From NCBI GenBank assembly GCA_036787955.1, contig DAIQOI010000004.1:1-64000 (forward strand): a stretch of 64,000 nucleotides of DNA, written 5' to 3'. Shown here one piece after another: positions 43,027 through 51,786 of this stretch. The position numbers were made by a program, and so were the translations under genes. The stretch is from UBA2336 sp036787955. GTDB lineage: Bacteria > Bacteroidota > Bacteroidia > Cytophagales > Cyclobacteriaceae. Position 1 is the first letter of the stretch; each line of letters opens with the position of its first letter. The notes beneath the pieces are model-generated. The model did not search any database and had not been told where the DNA came from. It saw only the letters and a list, made by a program, of their open reading frames with translations.

Positions 43027-43099
43027 GATCTCGTAGCTCAGCCGGTAGAGCACATCCCTTTTAAGGATGGGGTCCTGGGTTCGAATCCCAGCGGGATCA
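43027..43099 (+). tRNA. tRNA-Lys (TTT)
   Basis: Full cloverleaf: acceptor GATCTCG pairs with CGGGATC, D-arm around AGCTCAGCCGGTAGAGC, anticodon loop CTTTTAA (anticodon TTT), T-loop GTTCGAATC and discriminator A. CCA is not encoded. The 262 bp between it and the next gene (43100-43361) contain no feature I can support. Confidence 0.95.
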
Positions 43100-43361
43100 C
43101 TCCCGCCTTCATGCCCGGCACTGTAAGCACGGCCGATTAGTTGCTTGCCCGCCCATCCTCCATAGGCTCAACAATGCTTTTACCTTGGCAGCACAGTCAG
43201 CAATAACAGTTGGCGGACCGGAACTTCTCTAAAAAAAATTTTCAAAAAGTGGCTGTACAGACAAATGAACAACTACAGCCGACAAAACGGTTGAAATAAT
43301 GAGCCGGTAACCACGGTTCTTCGCAATCGCACACGCGGTTAAAAGATAAGCCTGAAAAAAT

Positions 43362-44015
43362 TCACTGCTTCAAACCGGCAGCGATGTGCTCGGCCCATAG
43401 CGCATACATTTTACCCGAAGGATGAAGGCCATCTGGTGCCACCAGGGATGGATCATCCAGGCCTTTGCGCGTTAAGTCGGTGATATAAAAATACCGCACA
43501 CCATGCTTTTCGGCTATTTCGCGGTTAGCCGCATTGTACGCATCAATGGCCGCCGAGATGAGTGGCTGTTTTTCACGGCCAAAAGGTGTGTAGCCATAAT
43601 CGGGTATGGACACCACAAAAACCCGATCCTTGTTTTTGCCGGCCAGTTCGATTGCCTTTAACAACAACTCTTCAAACTCAGGGCGGTAGCTTTCCACACT
43701 TTTTCCCTGGTACTGATTGTTTACCCCTATCAGCAGGGAAACCATGTCATATACAGTGCGTTTTGTTCCTTTTTCAATGGCTTCTTTCAGCTGGTCGGTA
43801 CGCCATCCGGTGGTAGCAATGATTTCGGGGGGCTGTACGTTATAGCCCTTTTGCCGAAGCAGCTGCGCCAATTGTACCGGCCAGCGTTCTTCTTCGGCCA
43901 CAGCCTCACCAACTGTATAAGAATCGCCCAGTGCTAAAAAATAAAGTGGTTTTGGCTCGGGCTTTTTCATAAAAGCAGTGATTAATGCAAGGGTCAGCAC
44001 AAATACAAGCCGCAT
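43362..44015 (-). CDS. SGNH/GDSL hydrolase
   Basis: 217 aa with a signal or anchor helix. SGNH blocks: GDS in FLALGDSYTVGE (block I), Asn in LIGVNNQYQG (block III) and Asp-His in APDGLHPSG (block V). Extracytoplasmic esterase or deacetylase of unknown substrate. Its start overlaps the S8 protease stop by one base. Confidence 0.88.
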   Translation of the reverse strand: MRLVFVLTLALITAFMKKPEPKPLYFLALGDSYTVGEAVAEEERWPVQLAQLLRQKGYNVQPPEIIATTGWRTDQLKEAIEKGTKRTVYDMVSLLIGVNNQYQGKSVESYRPEFEELLLKAIELAGKNKDRVFVVSIPDYGYTPFGREKQPLISAAIDAYNAANREIAEKHGVRYFYITDLTRKGLDDPSLVAPDGLHPSGKMYALWAEHIAAGLKQ

Positions 44016-45655
44016 CAGCGCTTCTCTGTTTTTGCCTTTGCCGACTCCAGCTCCAGGGCCAGTTTTACTGCTTCGTAGGCATTGACCAGACCACCGGTAA
44101 TGCTGAGCTCGCTGAAAGGCACCTGTTCAGAAGAACCCGGGCGGACCACCTTCAGGTTATCGAATTTACGCGATGACTGACGCAAAACCTGCCTCACTTC
44201 GGCAGCGGTGAGCGAAGGGAAATACGACATGAGCAAGGCCGCAACACCGGCCGTTGCCGGACTGGCCATGCTGGTACCATCGTTGAACTTGTATTGATTT
44301 TCCGGGATGGAAGAATAGATATGCACTCCTGGCGAGAAAAAATCCACGGTTTTCTTTCCATAGTTGGAAAAAGATGCTACGAAATTTTCATTGGCCCCCC
44401 AACCGGAAGCTCCTACTTCAATCCAGCTTTTACATTCAGTACCATCTTTGTAAAAACGCGAAGGATAGCTGGGTGTCTTATCAACATTTTTGCCATCATT
44501 TCCTGCTGCATGAACAAGCAGCACCCCTTTCGATTCGGCATAGCGCACGGCCTTGTCAACAATTTCTTTTTGCGGTGAGTAACTTTTGCCAAAGCTCATA
44601 TTGATAATGTGCGCGCCATTGTCAACGGCATAGAAGATGGCGTTGGCCACATCTTTATCGCGCTCATCACCGTTGGGCACCGCACGAATGGGCATGATTT
44701 TCACCTTTTCGGCTATGCCTTTGATACCAATTTCATTATTGCGGTTGGCTGCAATTATACCCGCCACGTGTGTGCCGTGGTCTGCGTCCGGACCTTTTAC
44801 ATCGGCATTGCCATAATGCCGTTCATTTAAATTGTTATAATCATCGCCTACTATGCTGCGTGGATCAAAATTTTCATTGTAACCATACAGGGCCTGTACC
44901 TCATAATAGCGAACGGCTTCATTCAGTTCGCTCAGGGCTTCATCGGGGTTCAGTTCAGGGCCCATGTTCTGAAAAAGTATCTGCATCTGATAACGCGCAA
45001 ATGCCACAACCGGGGTGCGCGGCTTAAGTGTGTCAATAAAGGCGGGTGTAACCTGTTTCAGGCCAAATATTTTTTTCAGCGTGTCATTGGAAATGGCAAG
45101 GTTCTTATAGAAAGAATTATAAAGCAGGTATTGTTCAGTTACTTCCTTTTTGCGCTGCTGGAATTTGGTATCAATTTCCTTCCAATAGGCAAATTCGGCA
45201 CGCAACTTTTTGGGAATTTTTTTCTCATCAGCCCCGGCATATTTTGCTTTAAGCCGAACGTATTCGCGGGTAAGTTCATAGGTATCTTCATTTACGTTGC
45301 CTTGGGGTCCTCCAATAAAATTCCATCCGTGCACATCATCCACATAGCCGTTGCGGTCGTCATCCACACCGTTTCCTGGTATTTCCTTTTCATTTACCCA
45401 AATCACATCCTTCAGATCTTCATGAAAAATATCCACACCCGAATCAATAACTGCCACCACAACAGTTCGGGAGGGACGGCCTTTCAGAAGGGTTTGATAA
45501 GCCCTTTCGGCACTTACCCCCTGCAGCAGGTCGGTTTCGGGGTCGCGCAGAAACCAGTCGCGCATACGGGCAGCACTGTCGGTATGAAGGGTGCTTTGCT
45601 GGGCCGAAGCGAAGCCGTAAAAGGCAAGCAGGAGAAGAAGAAGATAGTATTTCAT
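44015..45655 (-). CDS. S8 family subtilisin-like serine protease
   Basis: 546 aa with signal peptide ending near SAQQ. Catalytic Asp71 in VVAVIDSGVDIFHEDL, His in DHGTHVAGIIAANR and Ser in FNDGTSMASPATAGVAAL. A roughly 200-residue helical insertion lies between Asp and His, as in many Bacteroidota S8 proteins. It has no T9SS C-terminal domain, so it probably stays in the periplasm. Confidence 0.92.
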   Translation of the reverse strand: MKYYLLLLLLAFYGFASAQQSTLHTDSAARMRDWFLRDPETDLLQGVSAERAYQTLLKGRPSRTVVVAVIDSGVDIFHEDLKDVIWVNEKEIPGNGVDDDRNGYVDDVHGWNFIGGPQGNVNEDTYELTREYVRLKAKYAGADEKKIPKKLRAEFAYWKEIDTKFQQRKKEVTEQYLLYNSFYKNLAISNDTLKKIFGLKQVTPAFIDTLKPRTPVVAFARYQMQILFQNMGPELNPDEALSELNEAVRYYEVQALYGYNENFDPRSIVGDDYNNLNERHYGNADVKGPDADHGTHVAGIIAANRNNEIGIKGIAEKVKIMPIRAVPNGDERDKDVANAIFYAVDNGAHIINMSFGKSYSPQKEIVDKAVRYAESKGVLLVHAAGNDGKNVDKTPSYPSRFYKDGTECKSWIEVGASGWGANENFVASFSNYGKKTVDFFSPGVHIYSSIPENQYKFNDGTSMASPATAGVAALLMSYFPSLTAAEVRQVLRQSSRKFDNLKVVRPGSSEQVPFSELSITGGLVNAYEAVKLALELESAKAKTEKR

Positions 45656-45834
45656 AATGGCCTGTTAAGGGTTGCAATATACATTTTGGTTAGAGGTTTA
45701 CCGTGTGTTCTGAAAAATGAAACCACTGCAGGTCAAAAAGACACAAAATCTTACATCTGTGCCGGACAGGTTCAGTTCATTTCTGATGATCTGTTTACCG
45801 TTGCAAAATTTGTTTCTTCAATGAGGAGGGATTT

Positions 45835-45957
45835 ATGGTGTATGTGATTTTTACCACGCTGACGTTGTTTTACAGCCTGATATTTTACGGGGCAATTCAC
45901 ACAAAACGCAAGGAAAAATCAACAGAAATATTAACTAGCCTTCCCGGCCGGAAGTAG
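45835..45957 (+). CDS. Putative 40-aa single-helix membrane protein
   Basis: A small open frame preceded by AGGAGGG at 45825-45831, an unusually strong Shine-Dalgarno for this genome. It encodes one hydrophobic helix (VYVIFTTLTLFYSLIFYGA), then a basic tail (HTKRKEKSTEI). No homologue is recognised. It lies in the 309-bp gap between the S8 gene and the tRNA-Leu pair, which otherwise shows no feature. It may be spurious. Confidence 0.4.
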   Translation: MVYVIFTTLTLFYSLIFYGAIHTKRKEKSTEILTSLPGRK

Positions 45958-45964
45958 AAAATAG

Positions 45965-46048
45965 TGCCCAGGACTGGATTCGAACCAGCACACCCTTTCG
46001 GGCGCTACCCCCTCAAAGTAGTGTGTCTACCAATTTCACCACCTGGGC
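45965..46048 (-). tRNA. tRNA-Leu (GAG)
   Basis: 84 nt, long variable arm. Acceptor GCCCAGG/CCTGGGC, anticodon stem CTACT/GGTAG with loop TTGAGGG giving GAG. Class II tRNA structure fits leucine. It lies 5 bp from the second tRNA-Leu on the same strand. Confidence 0.93.
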
Positions 46049-46053
46049 AGGAG

Positions 46054-46135
46054 TGCCGAAGGTGGGATTCGAACCCACACAGCTTGCGCCACACGCCCCT
46101 GAAACGTGCGTGTCTACCAGTTTCACCACTTCGGC
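46054..46135 (-). tRNA. tRNA-Leu (CAG)
   Basis: 82 nt class II tRNA: acceptor GCCGAAG with CTTCGGC, anticodon stem CACGT/GCGTG, loop TTCAGGG giving CAG, and a long variable arm. The pair with tRNA-Leu(GAG) is likely processed from one transcript. Confidence 0.93.
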
Positions 46136-46180
46136 AACGGGGAGGCAAAAGTAATAACCTTTTCTGAAAATTTGTACTGC

Positions 46181-46519
46181 TCAGCTTTTCCGGTGCCGGT
46201 ATTTAATTACCTGCACTTTTTCCATGGTGATAAGCCCTTCTTTCACGTGCTCATCAAGGTAAGGCATCAGCCGGTTGATGTTGTCTTCCGTATCCACAAT
46301 TTCCACAACAATTGGCAAATCTTCCGACAGCCGCAGCAGTTTGGCCGTATGAATGCGGCTTTCTGCACCAAAACCCATGATCCCCCGCAGCACGGTAGCC
46401 CCGGCCAGGTTGAGTTCGCGTGCTTTTTTTACAATGGCTTCATACAACGGCCCGTCTGGGGTCTGATCTGACTCACCAATAAAAACACGCAGCAAAAGTC
46501 CGTTTTCCGGTAGTTTCAT
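46181..46519 (-). CDS. DUF190 domain protein, CrcB-associated
   Basis: 112 aa from the ATG at 46519 (MKLPENGLLLRVFIGES). DUF190 has a PII-like alpha/beta fold: ATVLRGIMGFGAESRIHTA, LPIVVEIVDTEDNINRL. It is commonly paired with fluoride channel genes, as here, 2 bp from crcB. A nucleotide-sensing regulatory role is inferred from fold only. Confidence 0.88.
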   Translation of the reverse strand: MKLPENGLLLRVFIGESDQTPDGPLYEAIVKKARELNLAGATVLRGIMGFGAESRIHTAKLLRLSEDLPIVVEIVDTEDNINRLMPYLDEHVKEGLITMEKVQVIKYRHRKS

Positions 46520-46521
46520 GG

Positions 46522-46908
46522 TTATCTGATTAAGCTTACGACATACCTGGCCAGCAACATACCGGCATACACCAGCAGTATACCGCCTGCGTTGTTGAGG
46601 AATAGGGAGATCAGGGCAGTTTTCCATTCACCATCGCGCAGCAGGTTGATTGTTTCGAGAGCATAGGTCGAGAAGGTAGTAAAGCCGCCCAGGATGCCGA
46701 TAAAAACAAAAATCCGCCATTGAGGTGCCAGGGTACCTTCCTCGAACAAGCCCCATAACAATCCTGCCAGAAAACAACCGGCAAGGTTCACGGTAAGAGT
46801 TCCCCACGGAAACAGCTGCGCAGTTCTGGTTTGCACAAAACCTGACAACACATAGCGCGCCAGCGAGCCGGCTGCCCCGCCTGCCAGAACAAGAAGAAAT
46901 TTTACCAT
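46522..46908 (-). CDS. crcB: Fluoride channel CrcB/FluC
   Basis: About 128 aa with four helices. Family motifs GGAAGSLARYVLSG, GTLTVNLAGCFLAGLL and the conserved GGFTTFSTYALE (Phe and Ser lining the fluoride pore) are intact. It exports fluoride as a dual-topology dimer. No fluoride riboswitch is seen upstream; a tRNA-Thr gene lies there on the same strand. Confidence 0.93.
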   Translation of the reverse strand: MVKFLLVLAGGAAGSLARYVLSGFVQTRTAQLFPWGTLTVNLAGCFLAGLLWGLFEEGTLAPQWRIFVFIGILGGFTTFSTYALETINLLRDGEWKTALISLFLNNAGGILLVYAGMLLARYVVSLIR

Positions 46909-46967
46909 CGCATGCAAAATAAATGAAACCCGGCCCGGAATAAAACCTCAGGCAGGACAGAACCCGG

Positions 46968-47039
46968 AGCCGGGGATGAGATTTGAACTCACGACCTGCT
47001 GATTACGAATCAGCTGCTCTACCCCTGAGCTACCCCGGC
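46968..47039 (-). tRNA. tRNA-Thr (CGT)
   Basis: 72 nt. Acceptor GCCGGGG/CCCCGGC, D-arm AGCTCAGGGGTAGAGC, anticodon stem GCTGA/TCAGC with loop TTCGTAA (anticodon CGT), T-loop GTTCAAATC. Discriminator T. Confidence 0.93.
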
Positions 47040-47085
47040 TGAACTTTCCGGCAAGTGTAAGGAAAAAACCTAAATTTCGGCTGCC

Positions 47086-47523
47086 ATGCTTTCTAAAAAA
47101 TGCAAGTATGCCATCCATGCTTTGGTTTATATGGCCCGCAGACCGGGCGACAAATATCTTATCCGCGAAGTATCGGAGGCCTGCCACATTCCCAAAAAAT
47201 TTCTGGAAACCATTCTGCTCGAGCTGAAGCATGCCGGCATGCTGGGTAGCAAAGCGGGTAAGGGCGGAGGCTATTACTTAAGAAGAAAGCCGGGCGAAAT
47301 AAACCTGGCCGAAGTGGTCCGCCTGTTCGATGGCGCCATTGCGGCAGTACCCTGTGCCACCTATAAATTCTATGAACCATGCAAGGAATGCGAAGATGAA
47401 ACAACCTGCAGCATCCGTCATGCTTTTCTTCAGGTGCGCAACGCCACCGTGGAAATGCTGAAACGTGATACGCTGGAAGCTTTGGTTGAAAAGGAACAGC
47501 TACTGACCCGCAGAAAAAAATAA
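47086..47523 (+). CDS. Rrf2 family transcriptional regulator
   Basis: 145 aa with the Rrf2 winged helix: KCKYAIHALVYMAR, REVSEACHIPKKFLETILLE, AGKGGGYYLRR. A Cys-rich loop near 90-110 (VPCATYKFYEPCKECEDETTC) is the place where IscR, NsrR and RirA bind an Fe-S cluster. It may sense NO, oxygen or Fe-S status. Convergent with the second aminotransferase gene. Confidence 0.9.
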   Translation: MLSKKCKYAIHALVYMARRPGDKYLIREVSEACHIPKKFLETILLELKHAGMLGSKAGKGGGYYLRRKPGEINLAEVVRLFDGAIAAVPCATYKFYEPCKECEDETTCSIRHAFLQVRNATVEMLKRDTLEALVEKEQLLTRRKK

Positions 47524-47536
47524 CCGGTTTGTAAGG

Positions 47537-48601
47537 TCAGGCAATAACGTAATTCCATCCGTGTACATCTGCTTCGATACCGTAGCGTATATTGTAAAGT
47601 TTTTTTCTGATGCGCTCCTGCACCGAATTCGACTGCAACTGTGGCAGGTTGTAATCTTTTCCGTGTATGCCGATGGTGGCAATGGGCGCAATCACCGCAG
47701 CTGTGCCGGCACCAAAAGCTTCGGTAATGGTGCCGTTTTCAAACGCATCGATCAGCTCATCAACAGAAATTCTGTTTTCCTCTACCTCAATCCCTTCTTC
47801 ACGTGCAAGGGTTAAGATGGAATCGCGGGTTACACCATCGAGTATAGCACTGGTAAGCTGCGGGGTTATGAGTTTTCCATTTATTACAAACATCACATTC
47901 ATCGCACCCGATTCATCAATATATCGGTGTTCGCAGGCATCGGTCCACAACACCTGGTCGTAGCCGGCTTCACGTGCCAGCCGGGTAGGATAAAAAGCCC
48001 CTCCGTAATTACCGGCGCATTTGGCATAACCCGTACCACCCTCGACCGCACGCACATAGTGTTCCTCCACTTTCACCCGGATAGGCTTGTTGAAATACGG
48101 ACCCACCGGCCCGCTGAGAATGGCAAACAGGTATTCATCCGATATTTTCAAACCCAGCCGTTGCTCGGTAGCGAACACCACCGGCCTGAGGTAAAGCGAG
48201 CTGCCCTCCTGCTCCGGCACCCAGTTCCGATCCACTACCAGCAACGCATGCAGGCAAGCAATAAAAAATTCTTCGCTCATAGTTGGCATCGCCATGCGGT
48301 GCAACGACTGGTTAAAGCGCTCGGCATGTTTGTGCGGCCGAAACAAATTGATGGCCCCGTTGCTCATCCGGTAGGCTTTCATGCCTTCAAACACAGCCTG
48401 CCCGTAATGCAGCGCCAGCATGGCCGGGGTAAATGAAATAGGACCATATGGAACAATTTCAGGATGGTGCCATTGCCCGTTGCGCCAGGTGCAAAGAAGC
48501 ATGTGATCAGAAATAAATTTACCAAACTCCAGCCTGGTAAAATCTATCTCAGACAAACGCGGATGTGCGGTGTATTGAACAGGTATGGATGCAGGATTCA
48601 T
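47537..48601 (-). CDS. Branched-chain amino acid aminotransferase, long form
   Basis: 354 aa class IV PLP enzyme of the BCAT2 type. PLP Lys in TGYAKCAGNYGGAFYPT; GAGTAAVIAPIATIG near the C terminus. Unlike the operon ilvE (295 aa) it stands alone without a leader, so it may serve catabolism or constitutive transamination. The 53 bp upstream show no attenuator. Confidence 0.9.
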   Translation of the reverse strand: MNPASIPVQYTAHPRLSEIDFTRLEFGKFISDHMLLCTWRNGQWHHPEIVPYGPISFTPAMLALHYGQAVFEGMKAYRMSNGAINLFRPHKHAERFNQSLHRMAMPTMSEEFFIACLHALLVVDRNWVPEQEGSSLYLRPVVFATEQRLGLKISDEYLFAILSGPVGPYFNKPIRVKVEEHYVRAVEGGTGYAKCAGNYGGAFYPTRLAREAGYDQVLWTDACEHRYIDESGAMNVMFVINGKLITPQLTSAILDGVTRDSILTLAREEGIEVEENRISVDELIDAFENGTITEAFGAGTAAVIAPIATIGIHGKDYNLPQLQSNSVQERIRKKLYNIRYGIEADVHGWNYVIA

Positions 48602-48654
48602 GCCGGTGTTTTACGGGAAAAGTAATAATTATTAAAGAAAGACTCATTGAATGA

Positions 48655-49596
48655 CTACGAACTTTTCTTTTCCGTTGCACGGAAAAAATAGTGTCCGCGG
48701 TTAACCAGAAAAATGCCGGCCAGCACAATGGCAATAGAAAGGACTATCCGCAGGTTAAGTTTCTCGTCCAGCACCAACCAGCCCAGCACCACAGCTACCA
48801 CCGGATTAATATAAGCATACAACGACACTACCGAAACAGGCAACTTACGTAAAGCATAGAGGTAACTGGCATACGCCAGCAACGATCCAAATAAGATCAG
48901 ATAAGCCAATGCAAAAAAGGTGGTGTGAGTCCACGTAACTTTTTCCCAACTATCCACCAGGGGGCTCAACAGCAGGCAGAATAAGCCTCCTGCCAGCATC
49001 TGAAGAGCGGCATTTACAAATGGATTGGATTGCTGATGTTTGTTTTTCAGCCAGATGCTTCCCGTTGCCCAGCTCAGTACCGCTACCAGCGTCAGAACAA
49101 TGCCCAGTCTGTATTCCAACAGCCCGAGCTCGGTCAGGTGCTCTGAAAACATCAGCAGCATGCCCGCAAGTCCTAATAAAGTTCCGGCAATGATGATGCC
49201 TCCGGGCCGTTCGCGAAAAATCACCAGGTTAATAAGAATAACTGCAACCGGAAGGGATGAACAAAGCACCGCTGCCACCCCGCTGGGTATGTGCACTTCA
49301 GACCAGGCCACCAGTCCGTTGCCCAGCGTAATCAGAAGAAATCCGGCAACCGACTGGTGCAAAATATAGCGCCCTGAAAGTTGCAGGGGTGTGCGCAGGA
49401 TCAGTAAAAGCGTGAGCAGCAAGACTCCTGCAATAACCTGCCGGATTGCCGTAAAAAGAAACGGGGGGAACTCCAACACACCCATGCGCAGCACCAGGTA
49501 GGTTGTTCCCCAGATAATGCTTACTGTGGTTAAGGCCAGGTAGGCAAAAAAATAGTTACCGGATTTATTCACCGCGCCAAGTAAATAAAATTGCAC
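48655..49596 (-). CDS. EamA family (DMT) transporter
   Basis: 313 aa with ten helices in two EamA halves (SIIWGTTYLVLRMGVLEFPP; TGSIWLKNKHQQSNPF onwards). It exports or imports an unknown metabolite. A GTG at 49572 (VNKSGNYFF) is a reasonable alternative start, because a promoter-like TTTACTTGG lies between it and 49596. Confidence 0.88.
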   Translation of the reverse strand: MQFYLLGAVNKSGNYFFAYLALTTVSIIWGTTYLVLRMGVLEFPPFLFTAIRQVIAGVLLLTLLLILRTPLQLSGRYILHQSVAGFLLITLGNGLVAWSEVHIPSGVAAVLCSSLPVAVILINLVIFRERPGGIIIAGTLLGLAGMLLMFSEHLTELGLLEYRLGIVLTLVAVLSWATGSIWLKNKHQQSNPFVNAALQMLAGGLFCLLLSPLVDSWEKVTWTHTTFFALAYLILFGSLLAYASYLYALRKLPVSVVSLYAYINPVVAVVLGWLVLDEKLNLRIVLSIAIVLAGIFLVNRGHYFFRATEKKSS

Positions 49597-49627
49597 CTTT
49601 CTTTACGGACAGCTGATACCAAAAGAT

Positions 49628-50059
49628 TTATCCGGCCAGTGCATGACGAACCGGTTCAGGGATGCTGACTACTTTACGAAGGTTATAATCAAAGCAGACA
49701 ACACCCGTTTTGCCCAGCGCTACTTCCCTGCCGGTGTCGCGATTGGTGATGCGGTAGTACAAATCAAAACCGGCACGGGTAAAATCGCCTGCTGCCATTT
49801 CAACTACCAGCACATCACCCAGAAATGCTTCCGATTTATACACCACAGCCGCATCGGCAATGATCTGTCCTACCGGGCCATGAAGTTGAATCTCGCTCAC
49901 AAAACCAAGCTTTCGGTAATACAACACCCGCGCTTCCTGCATCAATGTGAGTATGGCATCATTGCCTACATGCCCGCCATAATTCAGGTCGGAAACACGA
50001 ACAGGCAATTCGCACCTGAAAGAAAATTTTTCGGGAAGGGTAATGGTAATTCTGGCCAT
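49628..50059 (-). CDS. Hotdog-fold acyl-CoA thioesterase
   Basis: 143 aa single hotdog domain. The 4-hydroxybenzoyl-CoA thioesterase-type motif is VRVSDLNYGGHVGNDAILTL with the catalytic-type Asp. The last strands are VALGKTGVVCFDYNLRKVV. Acts on an unknown acyl-CoA. It follows recN by 9 bp on the same strand. Confidence 0.82.
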   Translation of the reverse strand: MARITITLPEKFSFRCELPVRVSDLNYGGHVGNDAILTLMQEARVLYYRKLGFVSEIQLHGPVGQIIADAAVVYKSEAFLGDVLVVEMAAGDFTRAGFDLYYRITNRDTGREVALGKTGVVCFDYNLRKVVSIPEPVRHALAG

Positions 50060-50068
50060 GGCTTCAGT

Positions 50069-51730
50069 TTAAACACCGGCTTCCTGCAATAATTCCTTGG
50101 CATTTGCAAGAGCTGCTGCCGTAGGCTTTTCACCGGCTATCATTTTTGCAATCGCATCAACGCGTTCGCCGGGCGAAAGCTGACGCACTGCACTTACCGT
50201 GCGCGACTGGTAGCTTTCCTTGTACACCTCAAAATGTGTATCGGCGCGGGCCGCAATCTGCGGCAGATGAGTAATGGCTATGAGCTGATGCTTTTTCGAC
50301 ATCTGCTGCATCAGTCGGGCCAGCTTTACCGCGGTTTCACCCGACACACCTGTATCAATTTCATCCAGGATAAGCGTGGGCATCTCGCTTTTTTCGGCCA
50401 TCACATACTTCACGGCAAACATAAGCCGCGAAAACTCGCCACCACTGGCCACCTGGCTGAGGGGCCGCAACGGCATGCCTTTGTTGGCACTGAACAACAG
50501 CTCAATGCGATCGGTGCCATTCGGCCCAGCTTCGGTAATGGTATGCTCAACCGATAACCTGACCTCGGGCATTCCCACCTCGGCCAGCAACCTCACTATC
50601 TGTTTGCATAAGGGGTCAAACGCTTTTTTTCGCGAGGCGCTTAGCTGTGATGCGGCCTCCTGCAGGTGCTGCTCTGCTTCGGCATACTGCTGTTGCGCTT
50701 CGGCCAGCGCTTCATCCAGGTTGGCAATGGTACCGGCTTTTACTTCCAGATCCTGCTGAATTTGCAATAACTCAGCAACAGAGTGAACACGATGCTTTTG
50801 CTGAAGGCGGTAAATGAGGTCAAGCCGCCCGGTAAGCTGCTCTGCCCGATGCGGATCGTACTCCACACGCTCATCCATCCGCTCCAGGTCGGCAACAATG
50901 TCGTCCAGTTCTGTATATACACTTATCAGCCTTTGCAGAATATCATCATAGTCTTTTGCATAGGCGGATATGGACTGCAATACCTGCCGGGCTTCGTGCA
51001 AACTGTTCAGTGCAGCATAATCCGATTGACTTAATGAAACCAGCAAACCCTGCAGTTTGCTTTTTATTTCTTCGGCATGCTCCATGATTTTCAGCTCGGC
51101 TTCCCATTTCTCCTGCTCACCCTCTTCCAGCGCTGCACGTTTCAGTTCGTCCAGCTGGAAGTTTATAAAATCTGCTTCCTGACGCAGAGCCATTGCTTTT
51201 GCAACGAGCTGCTGAAGGTGATCCCGTGATGAGGTGTAAGCCGTCCAGGCATCGGCATAATGCTTTAACAAATTGCCATGCGCGGCAAAAGCATCGACCA
51301 GCCTGAGCTGAAACTTCAGGTTGCCCAGTTCCAACGTTTCGTGCTGGGAATGTATGTCGAGCAGGCGGCTTCCCAGCCGCTTTAACACATCAAGATTAAC
51401 CGGAGTATCATTAACAAAGGCCCGCGATTTACCACCCGGACTGATTTCCCTTCGGATAATGGTCAGGTCGGCATAATCCAGATTTTCTTCTTCAAAAAAC
51501 TGCTGCAGCCCGTAGGTGCGGATATCGAAGGTTCCTTCGGTGACGCATTTTTCCTGCTCATTCCACAGCACGCGGGTATCGGCACGGTTGCCGGTAAGCA
51601 GACCGATGGCACCCAGCATGATAGACTTGCCCGCACCGGTTTCGCCTGTGATAACGTTGAGGTGAGCCGATGGACTGAACTCCAGATGCCGGATAAGCGC
51701 ATAGTTTTTGATGAGAAGATGCCTGAGCAT
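50069..51730 (-). CDS. recN: DNA repair protein RecN
   Basis: About 553 aa SMC-like ATPase for double-strand break repair. Walker A GETGAGKS (about 33-40), long coiled coils at about 150-370, signature LSQVASGGEFSRLMFA and Walker B TLILDEIDTGVSG. The ATG at 51730 (MLRHLLIKNYALIR) is chosen. It belongs to the conserved block with porD and coaBC. Confidence 0.94.
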   Translation of the reverse strand: MLRHLLIKNYALIRHLEFSPSAHLNVITGETGAGKSIMLGAIGLLTGNRADTRVLWNEQEKCVTEGTFDIRTYGLQQFFEEENLDYADLTIIRREISPGGKSRAFVNDTPVNLDVLKRLGSRLLDIHSQHETLELGNLKFQLRLVDAFAAHGNLLKHYADAWTAYTSSRDHLQQLVAKAMALRQEADFINFQLDELKRAALEEGEQEKWEAELKIMEHAEEIKSKLQGLLVSLSQSDYAALNSLHEARQVLQSISAYAKDYDDILQRLISVYTELDDIVADLERMDERVEYDPHRAEQLTGRLDLIYRLQQKHRVHSVAELLQIQQDLEVKAGTIANLDEALAEAQQQYAEAEQHLQEAASQLSASRKKAFDPLCKQIVRLLAEVGMPEVRLSVEHTITEAGPNGTDRIELLFSANKGMPLRPLSQVASGGEFSRLMFAVKYVMAEKSEMPTLILDEIDTGVSGETAVKLARLMQQMSKKHQLIAITHLPQIAARADTHFEVYKESYQSRTVSAVRQLSPGERVDAIAKMIAGEKPTAAALANAKELLQEAGV

Positions 51731-51786
51731 GTTGCCGCCCAAATTAGCAATTTGGCATCAGACAAGCAGGTGTGAATACCCGGTTT

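Noticed and set aside
46909..46967. Fluoride riboswitch before crcB
   Set aside because: The short gap to tRNA-Thr does not show the conserved pseudoknot segments of that riboswitch.
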